Assembly (NCBI GenBank): GCA_047495785.1
Contig: JBLDXI010000003.1
Coordinates: 2,790,001-2,854,000, forward strand
DNA: 64,000 nucleotides
Origin: Lepidodermella squamata
Taxonomy: Eukaryota > Gastrotricha
Direction of reading: 5' to 3'
Positions 20,343 through 32,616 of this stretch are shown piece by piece. How positions within the stretch are numbered: position 1 is the first letter of the stretch; every line of letters begins with the position of its first letter. The notes below the pieces were generated by a model. It worked only from the letters and a program-made list of their open reading frames with translations. It ran no database searches and had not been told where the DNA came from. The translations under genes were made by a program, and so were the position numbers.

Positions 20343-21561
20343 GGCTGAGACACAAACCATGCGTCATTTTTTATTTATTTTTAGTCGAAAACAAGCTTTA
20401 TTACAATCAATAAGTTATTTTGATCTTGATTGGCAAAACAATTCCATCATATGCGTAGCTATAATATCGGTCTCCCTCGAATTGCGAAAGGCAGAGAATT
20501 GAGCATGACGCTGTGACTAAAAGTCATTCCTAGAGATACTGGCATTGCGACAGCATCGGTTTTATCAAAATATTTAATTAAATGTTGCCTGCTGTTTTTT
20601 CGCACCGCAGCTATTTTTGTCCTGGCAAATGTAATAACATTTATTTCTGGGAGTGAAACTTGATCACTCGGCGACATGACCTGGAATCAACGAAATCATC
20701 ACTCGAATCCTCGTGTGCTGGATGGTAATAATTTCAAGCTGTCGTCAGCTGCAGCGAAATTTCGGATTCGATGAAAATAAGTAATATATTTCGGTTTCGT
20801 AAGCAAGTTTTCTGCCGAATGCCAAAGGCAAACCTTCTAAAACTAAAGCTGAAACATTACAATTTCTAGTACGAGTAAATTTCACAAACAATCTTCAGCA
20901 AAAATGCGAAGAAAATTGCCACCCAGTGTTAAGGGTTTAGCAGAGAAGCTCTGAAATTTTATTACAATAAGAGCAGAGAACAAAGAAGAGACGAAGCGAT
21001 ACATCCAGCTTTCAGAGACGTTGAATTTGAAGTTGAAACTTGATTCAGGCACATGCTGACAATAAATGCACTTTGATAAATTACAGTTTGATGCCTCACA
21101 GCTCAGATCAGCATTTGCAAGTAAGGAAGGTGACACCATTTAGCACTTGGAAAATAATTACCGCAATTGATAGATAAAAAAATGTATCAAGTAAAATATA
21201 ATAGCAACAGATGTTCCTTTCCACAGCTTGAGAATTCTTGAAAATGACGATATTAAAGTGTTTCAATTCTTTTCACAGGGGTTCACACCAGAGAGCGAAG
21301 TAGCACCGCAGAAGTCGCAGAAGGGGTAAGGATAAGGGAAATCGGTATATAAGGCCCTGTTGTCGTTGAGTTGACTGTGCAGACGATTTAACCGGTAGAA
21401 AAGATCCCTAACATCCCCAGTTCTCTGGTTCACAGTTCACATCCTCGCACGGATACTGTTGGTTGTTGACAAAAGAAAAACACTTCATCGCATGACATCT
21501 GACAAAGCACGACATGACATAGTTTTGAAATTGAAATAGAAAATCCTACTGGGAATGTTAT
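20343..21561. other. Intergenic region between LGIC-A and LGIC-B
   Basis: No gene. Most of it (20380-21200) is a diverged copy of 26815-28060, downstream of LGIC-C. Shared blocks include acaagctttatta at about 20391 and 26829, cctagagata at about 20530 and 27410, and the Gln-codon-like ctgcagcg at about 20750 and 27670. It is the 3' flank carried along by gene duplication. Confidence 0.45.
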
Positions 21562-24229
21562 TCACTGATTTACGACTGTGTAGCAGTAGAAGTGTATGGC
21601 AGCGAAGAGCCCAATCGAAGCCAAGAAAACAATGAGATCGAGAAATCGAGCGTTGCTGAATTTCTTCTTCATGGCTCGCCGACCTGCCCAGGCCGTTCCA
21701 GCTAAATTAACCGCCACGAGATGATAGATTGTGACGAAGGCCGTGAAAAAGCTCATAATTCTGATGTAGTCGCCGAGCAACACCCCATCATGGGTTTTGG
21801 GAACTTGGCTCATAATATCAGATTGAGCCACAGTCATAGCTAGGAGAGTTGTTACAGCGAAATTCGGGCGATCTGGAGTATCAGGCGGCATGAGAAATGT
21901 CGCGAGATCCAAAGCCGCCAACAAAACACTCGGCAAGGCTAAATTAATGATGTAGTAATCCGGAATCCTTTTGAGAACAACGCTGTACTTCACAAAATGG
22001 GCGTATTGACCTTTAAAGTATCGAGTGCCGTATGTCACGTTTGAGCTGATCCAGCGCCACTCCTCCGTCTCAGTATCGCGCCAATTGAACAGCAGCTTGT
22101 TCTCATCAAAACGCACTACCTTAGAAGACCGGACATGCTCCATGACAAAGGAGCATTCTTGCTGATCGAAAGGAAATCGGCGCAAATCGAGACCACAAAC
22201 AGATTTGAAACTACCCTCGCTGCTCCAAAAAAAGTCAAGTGTCTTATTTACTTCACCCGGAGTTACAGTTACCGTCAGATCACGGCCAAAGCTATCGCCC
22301 CACATGTAGACATTGTCCACTGCCGTGGTCGTGAATCTGAGTTTAGGCACCCAGACAGTATCCGGAGATGGTACATAGAGGGATTCTCTCCGCTTCGTGA
22401 GAGCCGTTGTGCTATTTGCCGCACATGTCGTCACGTTCCATGCCATGACCAGAGTGCCACTGACATCTATAATTTGCTCGACGTTGTTGACCTCATTCAG
22501 GCTCTCGACTTGAAAAGCAATCGTGATGATATTGGTTTTTTCGTTATTCGGTGGGACGGATCGATCTGCGGTGAAATCATCACATTCCTTCATCGCGTTT
22601 TCAACGGGTTCTGGCTTGAACGACTCAGGAGGCAGCATAGGAACGACATTTGCCACCATATCTGCCATGGTAGCCGAGAGCATCGAGGTGGTCGGTGTTG
22701 AGGCTGGAGTTGCTGCCTTTGCAGGTGATGATGTGGAGACAGCATCCATTCGTGACGATACCGTAGCAGAAGCTGTTTGAGAAGTTGATGACATAGTGGT
22801 GGTGGTTGTCGTAGACATCGTTGATGTCGTAGTTGTTGGTACCGCAGTGGTTGTTCGTGGAGTTTTCCAGTCCTTGCAAGCATTTGACAGCTGCGCGATT
22901 TCATCTCTTGTTAGACAGGCTTTGTAATGAAAAAAACATGCCATTGCATCTCCAACCTACATGCCAGAATATATTCCCGGGACGATACCAAAATAAATGT
23001 GAGTGCTTTGAGAGAAATCCAGATCAGTTTTGGTTACAGTTCCAAGTGTTGATGGCGTTTTCCCAAGATATGCAGTCAAAACCGAGGTTGCCTCGTCGAA
23101 CGTAATAGCGATAAAATTCCACACTCCGGGGGTAATAATATCATGGTAAGTCATGATATCAGTATTCTGCCAACCTATGATCAGAGTGTTTGAGGGTGTA
23201 GGACCATATGACAAATAGAACAAATTCGACGCTGCGCCATAATGACTATAAATTCCCCGCCTTGCAGTTGAACTACCTGCATAAAAATACAGAGCAGTCG
23301 TAATTGATTTTGTACTTAAGGAAGGTAACGAAGTGGCCATGATTCCGCCAATTCTGTCAATCGCAGGATATGTTTTGATAGCAGAGTTTCCACCACCAAA
23401 TGGACCGACTATGGAACTCTCTATAACACCAAGCATATTTCCGGCAATACCCTTGCTGGAAACTAGAAGATTGTTTGCAACATCAGTCATGTAGGAATAG
23501 TCATCCATTGGGAGGAATCGATGACTTGAGTATCCAGTAACGACAAGCCTCTGGCAGCTGAGCGATCTCTTCCTTGGCCATATCATTCGCGTAACGCATG
23601 AAGCAGGCAATAGCATCGTATTGGCCCAGCTGACCTGAATCACTCTTGCCCAAAATAAGAGTCGATGCTTCACCTAGGCTCAGTGTTTGAGTTAATGTTA
23701 CCGTCGGATCGCCGACGTTTTCGCCAATAAAAATCTTCAAGTTATTGGTGATGTATGTGATAGCGAAAAATGTCCATTTGTTTTGCGTCACACTCACTGT
23801 CGCAACATGGTTGCCGCTCACCATTATCTTGATAGTTGAATCGGTTGAATAATACACCATCGCAAACAATCTCGAATCAGTAGGACTGGAATATTCGAAA
23901 ATTCCACGATATACCGTTTGATCGTTTCCAGAAGCGTAGAAGTAAAACGACTGAGTGAATCCTTGGCTGAACACCATAGAGACAGAGCAGATTTGCGACG
24001 TGCCGCTTTTGTATGAAGTTTTCGAAACGCTGAACGGCCCATTGACAGTGGTTTGAACAGATCCGCCGCCAGTTGAATTTATGGTAGCTTTGTTAGCCCC
24101 TGATACATCACTGCATCCTGCAGTTTCGTCCAGCGGTAGAAACAGTTCAATATCACGTTGCTTTGGCCAAAATGCAAGTGACACAATAAATAAGAAGCTC
24201 GTCAGAAAAAAGCATTGAAGGAGTAACAT
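21562..24229 (-). pseudogene. LGIC-B: LamG-LamG-mucin-Cys-loop receptor, two lesions
   Basis: The first reading frame (24229-23501) holds signal peptide MLLLQCFFLTSFLFIVSLA and LamG 1. At about 23520 a net 44-bp deletion relative to LGIC-C removes the start of LamG 2 and shifts the frame. LamG 2 then continues to a TAG at 22957-22959, which replaces the CAG codon (Gln) of LGIC-C. From 22944 to 21562 the linker and whole channel, including CGLDLRRFPFDQQEC and all four membrane segments, are open again. The channel part has no other damage, so loss of the full protein is recent or the 460-residue channel piece is still used. It is most similar to LGIC-C. Confidence 0.75.
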
Positions 24230-25722
24230 CGCGTTGAGTGCTGAAATACTGACTTTTACGCTGCTGGTTTCAAGTTTAACTTGAATAGAATAAGGTTTAT
24301 GAAACCGTGTTATGCTTTAGTTTTTTAGCATTAAAACCTTCACTTTTATTAAATTCATTGATTAAATTATCTAATTTTACTTTGTCATTCGGGTTATTTC
24401 GCTAAAGCAATAAAAGTCACGGAACGATCGACGGTGAGTATCAAGTGAAAATCGAACTGAATGAAAAATGAAATATGTCTAATTTACATTAAAAATCCGA
24501 TATTCTGCTGGGGAACCAGCGGTGCAAATGAAGAACAACAAGATAAAACTAAAGGTTTAAGGGTTTTAGGTAGGCCTAGATTCCAAATAACATATCACCT
24601 ACCGCGCGAGAACCCATGAACCATGTTCACGCAACTGAGAGTTAGAAGTTAGAGGTTAGATTGTCGAGTTCTTGCACCTTTTGACGGCACCGGCACTCGA
24701 ATGTATCTCTCTAGATAAGGTCAGGATCCTATCTTACGGAATCGAGACGATGATATTGGATCTAGGTCTCTCGGCAACCATCCCCTATTTACCTTCTATT
24801 CACGACGTGCCGGCTTCGTATTGATGATAAGCTCGGAGCTATTGGGACGGGCAAGGGCTTTCTGGCTCTCTGTGGCAGTGCCGTCCGTCAGCGGCAGCGA
24901 TTGAACATCAGGCCTCGTGTTCCTCGCTAAAATCCAAATTAATTTCCCTGTCATGCCTTCGCGCTTTTATCGGCGCCCTTTTGCCATAGAGTCATAGAGG
25001 ATACATTTTGGAAGACAGAAAATTTATTATCAGGCTTATCATTTTCATTCATTTTGAGCAGGAAGGTATCGTCAAAATAACAGAAAAATGACATTTTTCA
25101 ATGCATTGCTCTGGGCACACGCAGCTTTCAATTAAGCAGAACGCGACCATCGCACCTCGAGATTTTGAAAACATTAATATCCAGCGTAAAATTATGAATC
25201 CATTTTTTGTTTTTAAAACCAGTTAAAATTGGTTTTGAAATTTCGAAAAAATAATCAGCGTGTTCCTCGTGATTTCCTGTCTGGATCCATCAACCAAACC
25301 CTTTGGGAAAATCGAAACCGCCACGGAACCAGTAAAAAAAGAATCGAATATTGTGTTTACTGCGCTGATGAATGCGTTGACCATCTGGCGCCCATGGCGT
25401 AGCACCCTTTTTCTCGTGAGTAAACAGTCTATCCTAAATTACGTCTATGGGAGGAATAGATATTAATATTCCTCCAAGCATATTACGCAACAAAGCAAAC
25501 AAAGATCGCGCATTCAGGTGAGCTGCCTCCATAGCCATAGAGCTAGTTTTAAGATAGAGGTCCTCATTGAGCTAGTTTTAAAATAGATGCCCTACTCGTG
25601 AAGAAGCCTGCAAACGCCATGGGCACCAGATGTTGTGATGAATCAGCATCGAGTGGTTGGAAAAGTAAACAAATCAGGTGATTTTCGATCGCTCATTATT
25701 CTTGAACAATTAATCACAATCA
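24230..25722. other. Intergenic region upstream of LGIC-B
   Basis: The first 190 bp are similar to the regions upstream of LGIC-C (31262-31440) and to 32161-32260, so this is a shared promoter-proximal block. The rest has no recognisable gene. Confidence 0.4.
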
Positions 25723-26400
25723 ATAATTTCCGGCAGTTCCGGATAGCTCTTGAAACGATGAACACATTGATTATTTTTTCGAAATTTTAACTATTTTTGA
25801 AATGGGGAAAATCGCATAAAAATGAAATTGATCAATTAATAAAATATGACAATTGCCAATAAGACAGTGAAATTGAAGGGTATTTTTAATGTACCAGGCA
25901 ATTCTCAACATTTCTAGCTCTACATTTCTATGCTTGGAGCGAGCTTGGAATATTTTTTTCTGATTTCCTAAAAATTGGTATTCATTGCATGAATGGTGTT
26001 TCACTACATTCGAACTCTGATCCAGCTCCGGACTCAATTCAGCCACACCATGTGTAAATGGCGCACGTGCTGTCAACAAAAATTCTTGATAGAATCCAAC
26101 AGGCAACCTCCATTTTGTAATGTAAAAACCCAAGTGGAATAATTCATAAAATCATAGAAAACCAGGAAAAAAATCTTCCAAGCTCGCTCCAAGCATAAAA
26201 ATGTAGACCTTGATCAGAATTACCCACCCTATTCGAAATATGCAATATGCTTCAATTTCGATTTAATTTTTGGTTAATGTCGATTTATTTTTGAAATCAC
26301 GAATTAGTTTTTTAACGATTTCACTGCTTTACATTGCTCTGAAAATTTCCAATCAATGTGTTCTTCGTTTCAAGAGCTATCCGGAACTGCCGGAAATTAT
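25723..26400. mobile_element. Foldback (inverted-repeat) element, about 680 bp
   Basis: Outer arms 25723-25772 and 26351-26400 are reverse complements at 49 of 50 positions. Inner arms 25919-25963 and 26164-26208 are reverse complements with only about three mismatches. Both pairs share nearly the same centre (about 26062), so the whole stretch is a long hairpin with partly decayed middle arms. It has no coding capacity. This is the structure of a non-autonomous foldback/MITE-type DNA element. Confidence 0.7.
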
Positions 26401-26454
26401 CGACTGAACGATTGAAGTTGACGTAGTAAAAATTAACGCGTGCCAGACCTGACC

Positions 26455-26565
26455 ATTATTTGAACCTAACCTTTATTATTTCCATTGACATTCGGACCCC
26501 GTCTTATATTTGTGGCCGACTTTTAAACGAGGCTGACTAACTTTTCGGCCAGTACGGTATCATAT
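26455..26565 (+). repeat. Dispersed repeat R1, copy 1
   Basis: A block containing cggaccccgtcttatatttg, ggccgac and gcagtacggtat-like ends is repeated at 44140-44245 in the same orientation. Many substitutions separate the copies, so the family is old. Confidence 0.6.
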
Positions 26566-26711
26566 AAATTGTTGAATTCCAACGAGTATTGAAAGATTTG
26601 AAAGTGAATCAACGAGCGAAGCGAGACATTTTTCAGAAGATTGTGGCTATTTATCATCCGCATACGTCGAATTTTGCTGGAAATGTGCACAAATTATGTG
26701 AAACCCCGGAC

Positions 26712-26800
26712 TATTGCCCTCGAAAGAGCCGTCCGGCCACACGCAATGCAAGAGAGTGGGCCTCGCCGGCCGCATGCCGCCGGGAACACGGTGTTTGAGA
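26712..26800 (-). repeat. Dispersed repeat R2, copy 1
   Basis: The sequence around cgaaagagccgtccggcc and gtgggcctcgccggccg is an inverted copy of 43414-43512. It is GC-rich against an AT-rich background. Confidence 0.6.
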
Positions 26801-26814
26801 ACCACTGATGTCGT

Positions 26815-28574
26815 AGTTAGTGAGTCGAAACAAGCTTTATTAAAATCGATAAGTTTTTATCGATCTTTGTTCTTAGCAATGGAATAATCGGCAGTCAGAC
26901 GTCAGCAAACCTTGGGCAAACAGTTTTGTTGAGAATCGGCAACAAGAAAAACCTCTGGATAATTCTGGAAAAGCATATTACAATACTTGGATCGAAATAA
27001 AATCGCGCGCCGCCGCTGTGCGCTCGGAGAGAAATCAGTGATTATAGTCTATCCTGGCCCCGCTACTGTCTTTTCTTTAAAGGTAACATTTGAAATTGTT
27101 GGTTACTTTGAAATAAGCAACAGCTGGCATGGGTTCACTGTTTCATTGAACTCCATAAAAATCCTTTTGTATTCGATTAGAAATAAGGCGCGCGTCTCAG
27201 CTAGCCGATTCCCGGATATCGTACATCGCATTCGTAAATGTCTTCACCTTCCGGATCTCCTATCGCCTTGGATTCAGCCCAAATTTATTCTTTGACGCAT
27301 CGCATTGTCATTTTCGATCAAATAATGCGAAGTTATATATTTGTTCTATTCCCTCTAGAACGGCGAAAAGCGAAGATTTAAAACCTGATGATGAGATGGA
27401 AAGCCGATCCTAGAGATACCAGGAGAACTTCTTCGTTTTAATTTTAACATTTTAATTAAATTTCACCTGTTGTTATTGGACTGCGTAGATGTTTTTATCC
27501 TCACAAATGCAATAAAAGTTATTTCTGAAAGTCTGAAAGTGAACTTTGACCTTTTCTGGCAAGGTGCGAGTGTCGGGGAGCGTAAACCTGAAATATTGAC
27601 ATATTTTTAATGCAAAGCTCGGATCTTCAGATACTGATGTGTTAGATGGAAATTTCCAGCTTTCGTCTTCTGCAGCGGAAAACCTTTCTCGTAAACTCAG
27701 TTTAGATGAAAATTAATTGGAAATGCAACAGAGTGTAATTTATTTCAGAGAAGTTTACTTCAGTTTCGCAAGGGCTTACTGTCCACAGTTTTCAACTTCA
27801 ATTCAGCGCAGAGAACAAAGATAAGCATCAAGGTGGAAGGTGAAATGATTGGTGTATGCAGTATTTAGGGATGTTGAATCAGGTATCAGGACGCTGACCA
27901 GATATTTACTTAGATACTTTCACAACTCAGACCAGCTTTTGCAGCATGCTTCAGGTCGTAGTCGTAAGGTGAAAACATTTAGCACTCAAGAAAATGACTG
28001 ACATATTTGAATGGTTGATCCACAACATACATAGCAATTAGCAATTCCTTTTCACAGCGAAATAATTCTCACTGATTGGGATTTTGAAATGTTCACACTT
28101 GTTACTGTTCACAACTAATCACAAATCACAAGACAAATACATCTCCGCATTTGACAATGCATTCGCAAACGAGATCATATATATTTGACATTGACACTAG
28201 CAACGAATCAGTCAATGACATTTTTACGTATATACATAGCGGAGAAGAAAGAAAAGGTACTAAAAGTAATTAGTTAAAAAAATGAAAAATTATATTTTGA
28301 AATTTTGCCGGATAAAAACATCAAACTGATATTAGAATTACATGCCAGATGCAAGATATTTTATCGCGAGAAATTGTAAAGTTTTTAATATTGGATACTA
28401 ATCCTGAGAGAACTAATACTTATAAATGGTTAAAATGAAGTGAAATGGGCTAAGTAATCCTGAAATAATAGATCAAAGAAATTCAATTTCTTTTAGACAT
28501 TATCAGTAAATAAAACTAATGCGACTCTCCACTCAATTACCCCTGGCCCCTGGCACTGCCACTGAGACAGCAAC
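26815..28574. other. 3' flank of LGIC-C
   Basis: Non-coding. It is a diverged copy of 20380-21200, the 3' flank of LGIC-B. Open frames such as 26987-27295 on the plus strand have no supporting features. Confidence 0.45.
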
Positions 28575-31248
28575 TCACTGATTTATGACTGTGTAGCAAT
28601 AGATGTGTATAGCAGCAAAGAACCCGATCGAAGCCAAGAAAATGAGTAGATCGAGGAATCGAACATTGCTGAATTTCTTCTTCATGGCTCGCCGACCCGC
28701 CCAGGCCGTTCCAGCTAAATTAATCGCCGCGAGATGATAGATTGTGACAAAGGCCGTGAAAAAGCTCATGATTTTGATGTAGTCACCGAGTAAAACCCCA
28801 TTACGGGTTTTTGGAACATGGCCCATGATATCAGATTGAGCCACAGTCATAGCTAGGAGAGTGGTTACGGCGAAGTTCGGGCGATCTGGAATATCAGGCG
28901 GCATAAGAAATGTCGCCAGATCTAAAGCCGCCAATAATACACTCGGCAAGGCTAAATTAATGACGTAGTAATCCGGAATCCTTTTGAGAACAACGCTGTA
29001 CTTCACAAAATGGGCGTATTGACCTTTAAAGTAGCGAGTGCCGTACGTCACGTTCGAGGCGACATAGCGCCATTCCTCTGTCTCCTGTTCCCGCCAAGCG
29101 AACAGCGACTTACTCTCATCGAAACGCACTACCTTAGTAGACCGGATATGCTCCATGATGAACGAGCACTCTTGCTGATCGAAAGGAAATCGTCGCAAAT
29201 CGAGACCACAAACAGATTTGAAGCTTCCCTCGATGCTCCAAAAAAAGTCGAGTGTCTTATTTACTTCACCCGGAGTTACAGTTACCGTCAGATCACGACC
29301 GTAGCTATCGCCCAACATGAAGACATTGTCCACTGCTGTGCTTGTAAAGCGTAGTTTGGGCACCCAGACAGTATCCGGTGACGGTACATACAGAGATTCC
29401 CTCCGCTTTGTGATAGATGTTATGCTATTTGCCGCGCATGTCGTCACGTTCCACGCCATGACCAAAGTGCCACTGACGTCGATAATTTGCTCAACGTTGT
29501 TGACCTCGTTGAGGCTCTCGACTTGAAAAGCAATCGTTATGATATTGGTTTTTTCGTTATTCGGTGGAACGGATCGATCTGCTGTGAAATCATCACATTC
29601 TTTCATTGCGTTTTCAACGGGTTCCGGCTTGAACGACTCGGGAGGCAGCATAGGAACGACATTCGCAACCATATCGAGTCGAGGGCTCCGAGGTGGCCAA
29701 TGTTGCAGCTGGAGTTGCTTTTTGCGTTACAACATTTGCGGTTGACGATGTGGATATAGCTGAAATGGTATTAGAAGTTGATGACATCGTAGTGGTGGTT
29801 GTCGTAGGTGTCGTTGTTGTCGTAGTTGTAGGTACTGCAGTGGTCGTTATCGGAGTTTTCCAAGTGTTGCAAGCATTTGACAGGTTTGCGATTTCAGCTC
29901 TTGTGAGACAGGCGCTGTAATGAAAAAAGCATGCCATTGCATCTCCAGCCTGCATGCCAGAATATACTCCCGGGACGATTCCGAAATAAATGTGAGTGCT
30001 TTGAGAAATATCCAGATCAGTTCTGGTTTCAGCCGTCAACAGCGAATTCCCAAGGTAAGCAGTCAAACCTGAAGTTGCCCCGTCGAAGGTAATAGCAATG
30101 AAATGCCATTGTCCGGGGTTGATAACATTGAAATAGTTGGTATCGCTATTTCGCAAACCTATGGCCAGACCGTATGAGGGACGATAGGACAAATAGAACA
30201 AATTCAATCCTGCGCCATAAAAACTATAAATTCCTCGATTTGCAGCTGGATCTGCTGCATAAAAATACAGAGCAGTCGTAAATGATTTGTTAGTTGAGAA
30301 TGTTTTCGAAGTGGCCAGGATTCCGCCGATTCCGTCAATCCCAGGATATGTTTTCATAGAAGAGTTTGCTGCACCAAAAGGACCGTTTATAGAATTTTGT
30401 AAAGCTCCAAGCAAAGATCCGGAATTACCATCGCTGGAAACCTGAAGATTTTTTGCAACATCAGTCATGTAGGAATAGTCATCCATTGGGAGGAAAAACT
30501 GGATATCTGCGTCACGAGGCCAACTGCGACTCGCTTCAACCGATGACTTCAGCTTCCAGTCTCTGCAAGCCGACGGTAGCTGAGCGATCTCTTCCTTGGC
30601 CATTTTATTCGCGTAACGCATAAAGCATGCAATGGAATCGTTTTGGCCCAGCAGAGCCGTATCACTCTTGCCCAAAGTAAGAGTTAGTCCTCCACCTAGG
30701 GTCATTGTATAAGAAAATGAATTTATCAGATCGATGTTTTCGCCAAGATATATCCTCCAACTACTGGCGATGTACGTGATAGCGACAAATGTCCACTTGT
30801 TTGGCGTCACAGTGACCGTTGTAACATGGGTACCGCTCACCATTATCCTGATACCTGAATCGGTTGAAATGTACCTCAACGCAAACAATGTCGGATCAGC
30901 AGGACTGGAATAAAGGAAAATTCCACGATCTACGGTTTGATCGTTTGCAGAAGCGTAGAAGTAAAACGACTGAGTGAATCCTTGGCTGAACGCCATAGAG
31001 ACAGAGCAGATTTTCGACGTACCGATTTTGTACGATGTATTCGGGACGTTGAACGGCCCATTGACAGTGGTTTGAACAGATCCGCCACCAGTTGTATTTA
31101 GGGTAGCATTATTGACCCCTGATACATCACTGCATCCTGCAGTTTCGTCCAGCGGTAGAAACAGTTCAATATCGCGTTGCTTTGGCCAAAATGCAAGTGA
31201 CACAATAAATAAGAAGCCCATCAGAAAAAAGCATTGAAGGAGTAACAT
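28575..31248 (-). pseudogene. LGIC-C: LamG-LamG-mucin-Cys-loop receptor, frameshifted in the linker
   Basis: The N-terminal frame (best start ATG at 31248, signal peptide MLLLQCFFLMGFLFIVSLA; the frame itself opens 16 codons earlier) encodes both LamG domains and most of the Thr-rich linker and stops at 29614. The channel half (CGLDLRRFPFDQQEC, four membrane segments) is open in another frame from 29672 to 28575. Alignment with LGIC-B shows an 8-bp deletion near 29675-29690 in the linker, which explains the shift. Everything else is intact, so either the lesion is very young or the assembly has an error here. No GT-AG intron would repair it. Confidence 0.7.
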
Positions 31249-31296
31249 CGCGCTGAGTGATTGAAAATACTGACTTCTGATGTTTTCCAAGGTCAA

Positions 31297-31924
31297 CGTG
31301 AATAGAACAAGGTTTAAAATCCGCGTTATGCTTTAGTTTCTCGGCATTCGAATACCCTCTTTTATTAAATTCATCGATTATATTCTACCTTGTTATGTGG
31401 GTTCTACGCGAAGTAATAAAAGTCATTTGTATACACAAAATTTCATGAAGCTGGCTGGGGGCTGGGGAACGAGTATCAGATGAGTATAAGATTAAAACGG
31501 AACTGAATGCATACTTGTGTCAACGGTTCTGTATGAAAAGAGCAAGCGAAATAAGAGGAATGATACCTATGAGTCAATTTTTTGTCGAGCTGTTCGTTCC
31601 GCAACAATATAATCGCACGCGTCGAATAAGTTATTTCTTCGAAGAATTGGCAGCAAAACCCGCCTTCCTGGTTAGCTTTTGAACTGCCAACGGAAAATAA
31701 TGAGCAACATCACGTGTCTTAAGCCATTTTATTGCTTTGGTCATAATAGTTCAAAAACCATGTTTCACTTTTCAGTGGCATAACACTCAAAGCGCGGTAA
31801 TACGGTATAAATGTTACAATTATTTCTGATTAATTATTTAATTTGGTATTTTCATCTATATATTGAACCAGCTAAACAAAAGATTGTTTCTAGTAATAGA
31901 AGAGCAGCCGAAATTAATGTCTCT
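31297..31924. other. Upstream region of LGIC-C
   Basis: The part nearest the gene (31262-31440) is similar to the LGIC-B upstream block at 24236-24420. The remainder shows nothing recognisable. Confidence 0.4.
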
Positions 31925-32260
31925 GAATAACAGATTAACCACGAATAACCAAAGTAGGATAAGCATGCGTATAGCGATGAAGATTGACAGCAGGGAAACT
32001 ACAAAAACCAGCTCGTCAAGAAACCGGACATTGTTGATTTTCTTTTTTAATACTCGTCGCTCGGCCCATTGAGTACCAGCTAGCAGGCAGGATAGAGGGT
32101 TATAAACGCTGCCTGGAAACCGTTAACTCTAATGTAGTCACCCAGAAGAATCCCATCGTTAGCATTAAAACCTTCGCTTTCATTAAATTCATTGATTAAA
32201 CTATTCAATTTTAGTTTGTTATTCGGGCTATTTCGCAAAAGCAATAAGAGTCACTGAAGG
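31925..32260 (-). pseudogene. LGIC relic fused to an upstream block of another copy
   Basis: 31925-32160 is a diverged copy of the 3' end of LGIC-D (M4, loop, part of M3; compare 32610-32850) with a 10-bp deletion in the M3 region. At 32160/32161 it switches abruptly to a sequence (agcattaaaaccttcg...) that matches the region upstream of LGIC-B at 24330-24425. The middle of a gene copy has evidently been deleted, leaving its two ends joined. Confidence 0.65.
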
Positions 32261-32616
32261 AGTGACGGCAGCAACTTACTCGTGTATATTTACCGCTTTT
32301 CTCCGTTTCTGGCAATACAATCTGTATTTCTTCTCGCAAAGTATCAACATTTTAGGGCTTAGTAATTTGACTGATTTGTCTATGCTGCTAATTTGTAATC
32401 GAAATGCAGTTCTAGATAGATCGAAAGTGATCAAACCTTACAAATAGAAATTTTACTTTAGGAAACTTTCTTCAGTGGGTACAATCGCAAACTTCGCTGC
32501 ACATCAGGTATATCGAAACATCTCAACAAAATAATAGCATATATGTTTTAGCTACGTGTGTAGGAATAGAAACGTGTGGAAAAGACGAGTCGAAATGTAG
32601 AGTTCTCAATAAAAGA

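Noticed and set aside
22135-22701. 188-codon plus-strand open frame
   Set aside because: Antisense to the channel domain of LGIC-B, and a matching shadow exists opposite LGIC-C at 29010-29354. No domain or splice support.
29614-29690. Small intron joining the two halves of LGIC-C
   Set aside because: No GT donor and AG acceptor pair gives the right frame without removing conserved sequence, and comparison with LGIC-B shows a plain 8-bp deletion.
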